Shown here piece by piece: positions 46,567 to 49,221 of a DNA stretch of 49,221 bases. The position numbers and the translations under genes were made by a program. The notes under the pieces are model-generated. The model saw only the letters and a program-made list of their open reading frames with translations. It was not told the origin of the DNA and did not search any database. The DNA is from an uncultured Ruminococcus sp. (GTDB lineage Bacteria > Bacillota > Clostridia > Oscillospirales > Acutalibacteraceae): positions 1 through 49,221 of the forward strand of contig CACWNY010000047.1 in NCBI GenBank assembly GCA_902762375.1, read 5' to 3'. How positions within the stretch are numbered: the first letter of the stretch is position 1; each line of letters begins with the position of its first letter.

Positions 46567-48251
46567 TTAGATAACTCCGCACGGTTAATGGCATTGAGTA
46601 CACCGAAAATAGAACTTCTGTAAATATTTCCTGAAATGCCTACACCGAAAATACTTCCGCCTCGTGGTGTCATCAGATGAATGTACGATACCGCCTTTGA
46701 GTCTGAACCTGTGGAAATAGCGTGTTGAAAATAGTCCACAAACTTATAATCCGAAATACCCACACCTTCCAACGCATGGAAAAATGCGTCTATAGGACCA
46801 TTACCGTCACCTGAAATTCTGGTATCCGTTTCGGGGTTGTTGTCTGTACGCAATATTCCTGTAACCCTTACCATGTTGCCGTCCTCACCTATTTCAGAAA
46901 CAGTAGGGTGTCCGACAATTTCATATTTCCTTACGGTATTAATATAGGCATCCTCAAAAATAGCAAGCAATTCGCTGGGAATAAGTTCTCTGCCAAGTTC
47001 ATCACATTTTTTCTGTACCAACGCACTAAATTCGGGGTGCATCTGTTTAGGCATTTTGTAGCCGAAATTGTGTGCCATGACAAATGCCGCACCGCCTTTT
47101 CCTGACTGTGAATTGATACGGATAATCGGTTCATACTGTCTGCCGACATCAGCAGGGTCAATAGGAAGATACGGCACTTCCCAATATGGACTGTCGGTTT
47201 CTTTCATGTACTCCATACCTTTGTTGATAGCGTCCTGATGTGAACCTGAAAATGCTGTAAATACCAACTCGCCAATATACGGTGTTCTTTCATGAATTTT
47301 CATATTCGTACAGCGTTCATAAACTTCCTTATATCTGGGCAAGTTGCTGAAATCCAGTTTCGGGTCTACACCTTGCGTATACATATTCAGTCCCACCGTG
47401 ACAATATCCAGATTACCTGTTCTTTCACCATTACCGAACAGCGTTCCCTCAACTCTTTCTGCACCTGCCAGTAATGCCAGTTCTGCCGAAGCTACACCTG
47501 TTCCTCTGTCATTATGAGGGTGAATACTGATAATCGCACTTTCTCTGTTAGGAAGATGTTTAATAAAATATTCCACCTGGTCAGCATAGGTATTCGGTGT
47601 ACAGAGTTCTACGGTGTTGGGTAAGTTGAGAATGACAGGGTTTTCTTTCGTTGACCCAAGTTCTTTCATGACCGCACTGCATATCTCTACCGAAAAATCC
47701 ACTTCTGTTCCGCTGAAACTTTCGGGGGAATACTCAAAACGGATATTGGTATCTCCCTCATAACTTTCCGTCAGTTCACGGATTAACTTTGCTCCCTTGA
47801 CGGCAATATCTATGATACCTGCCCTATCCTTTTTAAATACCACCTTACGCTGTAAAGTTGATGTAGAATTATAAAAATGGACAATGACATTCTTTGCTCC
47901 TTCAATCGCTTCAAAAGTTTTACGGATAAGGTGTTCCCTTGCCTGCACAAGCACCTGTATGGTAACATCATCGGGAATATAATTGTCCTCTATCAGTTTA
48001 CGGCAAATCTCATACTCTGTTTCAGACGCAGATGGAAATCCTATTTCAATTTCCTTAAATCCCATATCACACAATAATTTGAAAAATTCCAGTTTTTCCT
48101 GTAAGTTCATCGGGTCAACCAATGCCTGATTGCCGTCACGCAAATCTACACTACACCATATAGGGGCTTTATCAATCACATTATTACACCACTGTCTGTC
48201 AGGTAAATCAATCTGTTTAAACGGTAAATATTTTCTAAAAGAATTGTTCAT
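46563..48251 (-). CDS. leuA: 2-isopropylmalate synthase (long LeuA2-type)
   Basis: First step of leucine synthesis: acetyl-CoA plus 2-oxoisovalerate to 2-isopropylmalate. The 562 residues show an SVDLRDGNQAL substrate loop, HPHNDRGTGVASAELALLAG with metal-binding histidines, GNGERTGN, and a C-terminal LeuA regulatory domain ending in THE segment HLMTPRGGSIFGVGISGN, where leucine feedback acts in relatives. Sequence and length fit the LeuA2 subfamily (actinobacterial/yeast-like) more than the 510-residue type. AGGTGA precedes ATG 48251. A T-box leader lies upstream. Other leu genes are not in the window. Confidence 0.95.
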   Translation of the reverse strand: MNNSFRKYLPFKQIDLPDRQWCNNVIDKAPIWCSVDLRDGNQALVDPMNLQEKLEFFKLLCDMGFKEIEIGFPSASETEYEICRKLIEDNYIPDDVTIQVLVQAREHLIRKTFEAIEGAKNVIVHFYNSTSTLQRKVVFKKDRAGIIDIAVKGAKLIRELTESYEGDTNIRFEYSPESFSGTEVDFSVEICSAVMKELGSTKENPVILNLPNTVELCTPNTYADQVEYFIKHLPNRESAIISIHPHNDRGTGVASAELALLAGAERVEGTLFGNGERTGNLDIVTVGLNMYTQGVDPKLDFSNLPRYKEVYERCTNMKIHERTPYIGELVFTAFSGSHQDAINKGMEYMKETDSPYWEVPYLPIDPADVGRQYEPIIRINSQSGKGGAAFVMAHNFGYKMPKQMHPEFSALVQKKCDELGRELIPSELLAIFEDAYINTVRKYEIVGHPTVSEIGEDGNMVRVTGILRTDNNPETDTRISGDGNGPIDAFFHALEGVGISDYKFVDYFQHAISTGSDSKAVSYIHLMTPRGGSIFGVGISGNIYRSSIFGVLNAINRAELSK

Positions 48252-48261
48252 TGTAAAAAAT

Positions 48262-48530
48262 CACCTCTCGATAAAATAAGAACCCCTTTTCTCCGTACAA
48301 AGAAGAAAAGGGGCGATAATTTACATCTTTGTAAATTAACACGGTACCACCCTTGTTTTAAGTGACCACTGTCACTCCTCAGCGAACTTCCAACAAAGTC
48401 CCGACTTTTAACGCTGTCATGCGTCCTGTCTTACTTTGTTTCGGACAGGCAACTCCAAGATGAGCTATACATATAATCCCTTGTATTGTCTTACACCACC
48501 CGACAACTCTCTGCAACAAAGTAATTATAT
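48262..48530 (-). promoter_or_regulatory. T-box leader (leucine) of leuA
   Basis: On the - strand the conserved T-box AGGGTGGTACCGTG (about 48340-48353) precedes a terminator hairpin CCCCTTTTCT/AGAAAAGGGG (48304-48313 and 48283-48292) followed by TTCTTATTTT. Upstream, the Stem I region contains GCTCATCTTGGAGTTGC, with a CTC triplet (48462-48464) at the specifier position, a leucine codon that fits leuA. Uncharged tRNA-Leu should stabilise the antiterminator and allow transcription. A -10-like TATAAT lies at 48522-48527 with no clear -35, so the promoter is uncertain. The specifier assignment was made by eye. Confidence 0.9.
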
Positions 48531-48563
48531 CTTTTTCTTTTCATCGTCTTTGTTTGTTTGTTT

Positions 48564-48625
48564 GTTTCAATCCACGCTCGGTAATTTTACAGAGTACGAC
48601 AGCACCTCTTTCGGTGTGTGGATTG
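48564..48625. other. Inverted CAATCCAC/GTGGATTG pair resembling decayed type I-C CRISPR repeats
   Basis: 48564-48600 begins GTTTCAATCCACGCTC and ends GTACGAC, matching both ends of type I-C CRISPR repeats (GTTTCAATCCACGC...GCGAC), but the middle is longer and unpaired. 48601-48625 has CACC/GGTG and GTGGATTG in the opposite orientation. There is no array, regular spacing or cas gene. It may be a chance hairpin. Confidence 0.3.
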
Positions 48626-48809
48626 CTTCTTGTCAATAGGGGATACCGATTTCTCTCCGCCCACTACTGACGCTTGTTTGGTTTTGTATCCCGCCACTTA
48701 TAGAAGTAGCAGACTCTTTTTACTTGTTAAAATATCTGTACTCAAATTATATGGATATTTTCATGAATTGTCAAGTCTTTTTCCGTTAAAAATAAAATTC
48801 TGCAAAACA

Positions 48810-48838
48810 TTGAATTTTATTTTTGACTGTGCTATAAT
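48810..48838 (+). promoter_or_regulatory. Promoter in front of the half tRNA gene
   Basis: TTGAAT (48810-48815), 17 bases, TATAAT (48833-48838), nine bases before the tRNA-like sequence. Confidence 0.8.
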
Positions 48839-48847
48839 ATAAAAGAT

Positions 48848-48887
48848 GTCTTCGTAGCTCAGCAGGATAGAGCGTTCGCCTCCTAAG
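48848..48887 (+). pseudogene. 5' half of a tRNA-Arg gene
   Basis: GTCTTCGTAGCTCAG followed by the D arm and anticodon loop CTCCTAAG of tRNA-Arg(CCU), then an abrupt change to unrelated AAAATGTTCC. It differs from the intact copy downstream at two positions (D loop A for C, anticodon stem T for C). No T arm or acceptor 3' strand follows, so no tRNA can form. Confidence 0.85.
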
Positions 48888-48912
48888 AAAATGTTCCAAC
48901 ACACACTTTTGG

Positions 48913-48941
48913 TTGAAAAGTGTATGGTAATGTGGTAGAAT
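48913..48941 (+). promoter_or_regulatory. Promoter of the intact tRNA-Arg
   Basis: TTGAAA (48913-48918), 17 bases, TAGAAT (48936-48941), 19 bases before the tRNA. The -35 overlaps a hairpin CACACTTTT/AAAAGTGT (about 48902-48922). Confidence 0.7.
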
Positions 48942-48960
48942 AAATTAAAATTTCATACAC

Positions 48961-49037
48961 GTCTTCGTAGCTCAGCCGGATAGAGCGTCCGCCTCCTAAG
49001 CGGAAGGCCGTGGGTTCGAATCCCGCCGAGGATGCCA
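48961..49037 (+). tRNA. tRNA-Arg(CCU), CCA encoded
   Basis: A complete cloverleaf: acceptor GTCTTCG/CGAGGAT (with wobble pairs), D stem GCTC/GAGC, anticodon stem TCCGC/GCGGA around loop CTCCTAA (anticodon CCT, reads AGG), five-base variable loop, T stem GTGGG/CCCGC around TTCGAAT, discriminator G and encoded CCA. 77 bases. Confidence 0.96.
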
Positions 49038-49041
49038 TTTT

Positions 49042-49087
49042 AAGCCGTTTTTGATGATTTTTCATCGAAAGCGGCTTTTCTCTTTTT
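49042..49087 (+). terminator. Terminator of tRNA-Arg
   Basis: Arms AAGCCG and CGGCTT with inner TGATGA/TCATCG pairing, then TTTTCTCTTTTT. Confidence 0.8.
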
Positions 49088-49123
49088 ACGGCTTCCGCTT
49101 ATCCGTATCGTGCTAACAAAAGT

Positions 49124-49221
49124 GGGTAGTGTCCCAAAAGACTTGAATAATAGAGTAGAATGTGATATAGTAAAAATGAGGTGAGGAATATGGTATACGA
49201 AATCATAAAATGTCCATATTG
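49124..49221 (+). mobile_element. Probable left end of an insertion sequence (continues outside)
   Basis: After the tRNA terminator, GGGTAGTGTCCC could be an end repeat, followed 54 bases later by a transposase-like start codon. With the right end missing the repeat cannot be confirmed. The position just downstream of a tRNA gene is a common insertion site. Confidence 0.4.
49190..49221 (+). CDS. Partial transposase-like gene, 5' end only
   Basis: ATG 49190 with GAGGTGAGG upstream opens MVYEIIKCPY before the window ends. A K-C-P-Y start (next codon begins TG, so Cys or Trp) looks like the N-terminal zinc-binding CPxC of IS1/InsA-type transposases. Ten codons are too few for a firm call. Confidence 0.4.
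   Translation, partial: MVYEIIKCPY

Overview
This window comes from a low-to-moderate GC Firmicute, most likely an Oscillospiraceae/Ruminococcus-type gut or rumen Clostridium. The evidence is a Firmicutes-style def-fmt-rsmB-rlmN-stp-prkC operon, AGGAGG ribosome binding sites, a T-box leader on leuA, a type I dockerin on a secreted leucine-rich-repeat protein, and several BspA-like LRR/Big_2 surface proteins. No database search was possible, so names rest on motifs and domain architecture visible in the sequence.

Layout: 157-7055 is a + strand operon for translation initiation, rRNA modification and signalling (peptide deformylase, Met-tRNA formyltransferase, 16S m5C methyltransferase, RlmN, PP2C phosphatase, PASTA kinase). 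7445-9799 is glycogen branching enzyme (-). A candidate small RNA cassette lies at 10069-10204 (-). 10493-13395 holds a coupled pair (-): a DUF6873-like protein and a secreted/membrane calcium-loop protein. 13899-16245 is an ABC exporter (-). 16703-22636 is a mix of single genes: DHHW-like, Nudix, AIM24, hexapeptide acetyltransferase, a Pro/Asp-rich membrane protein and a six-pass membrane protein. 22773-42579 is a surface-protein region with three LRR proteins, a 3035-residue fibro-slime/Cna-B protein and a 63-residue acidic peptide gene. 43029-45192 encodes two lipoproteins. 45553-48251 is leuA plus an ADP-ribosylglycohydrolase under a leucine T-box. The right edge has half of a tRNA-Arg gene, an intact tRNA-Arg(CCU), and the start of a probable insertion sequence.

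The most striking feature is non-coding. Many of the longer gaps hold copies of a modular, strongly palindromic repeat made of up to four stem-loops, called P1-P4 here. Stems differ between copies by paired, compensatory changes. Two copies (10273-10500 and 21791-22002) are bounded by 15-base terminal inverted repeats, as a MITE would be. In several copies the stop codon of the upstream gene lies inside the repeat. Four genes (def, stp, the DHHW-like gene and the Nudix gene) have a copy directly in front of the ribosome binding site. Other copies pair head to head into long inverted repeats. I consider this family the best candidate for an undescribed system here. Next come the orphan sRNA cassette, the tnpB relic with a live-looking promoter, and the promoter-driven 5' half of tRNA-Arg.
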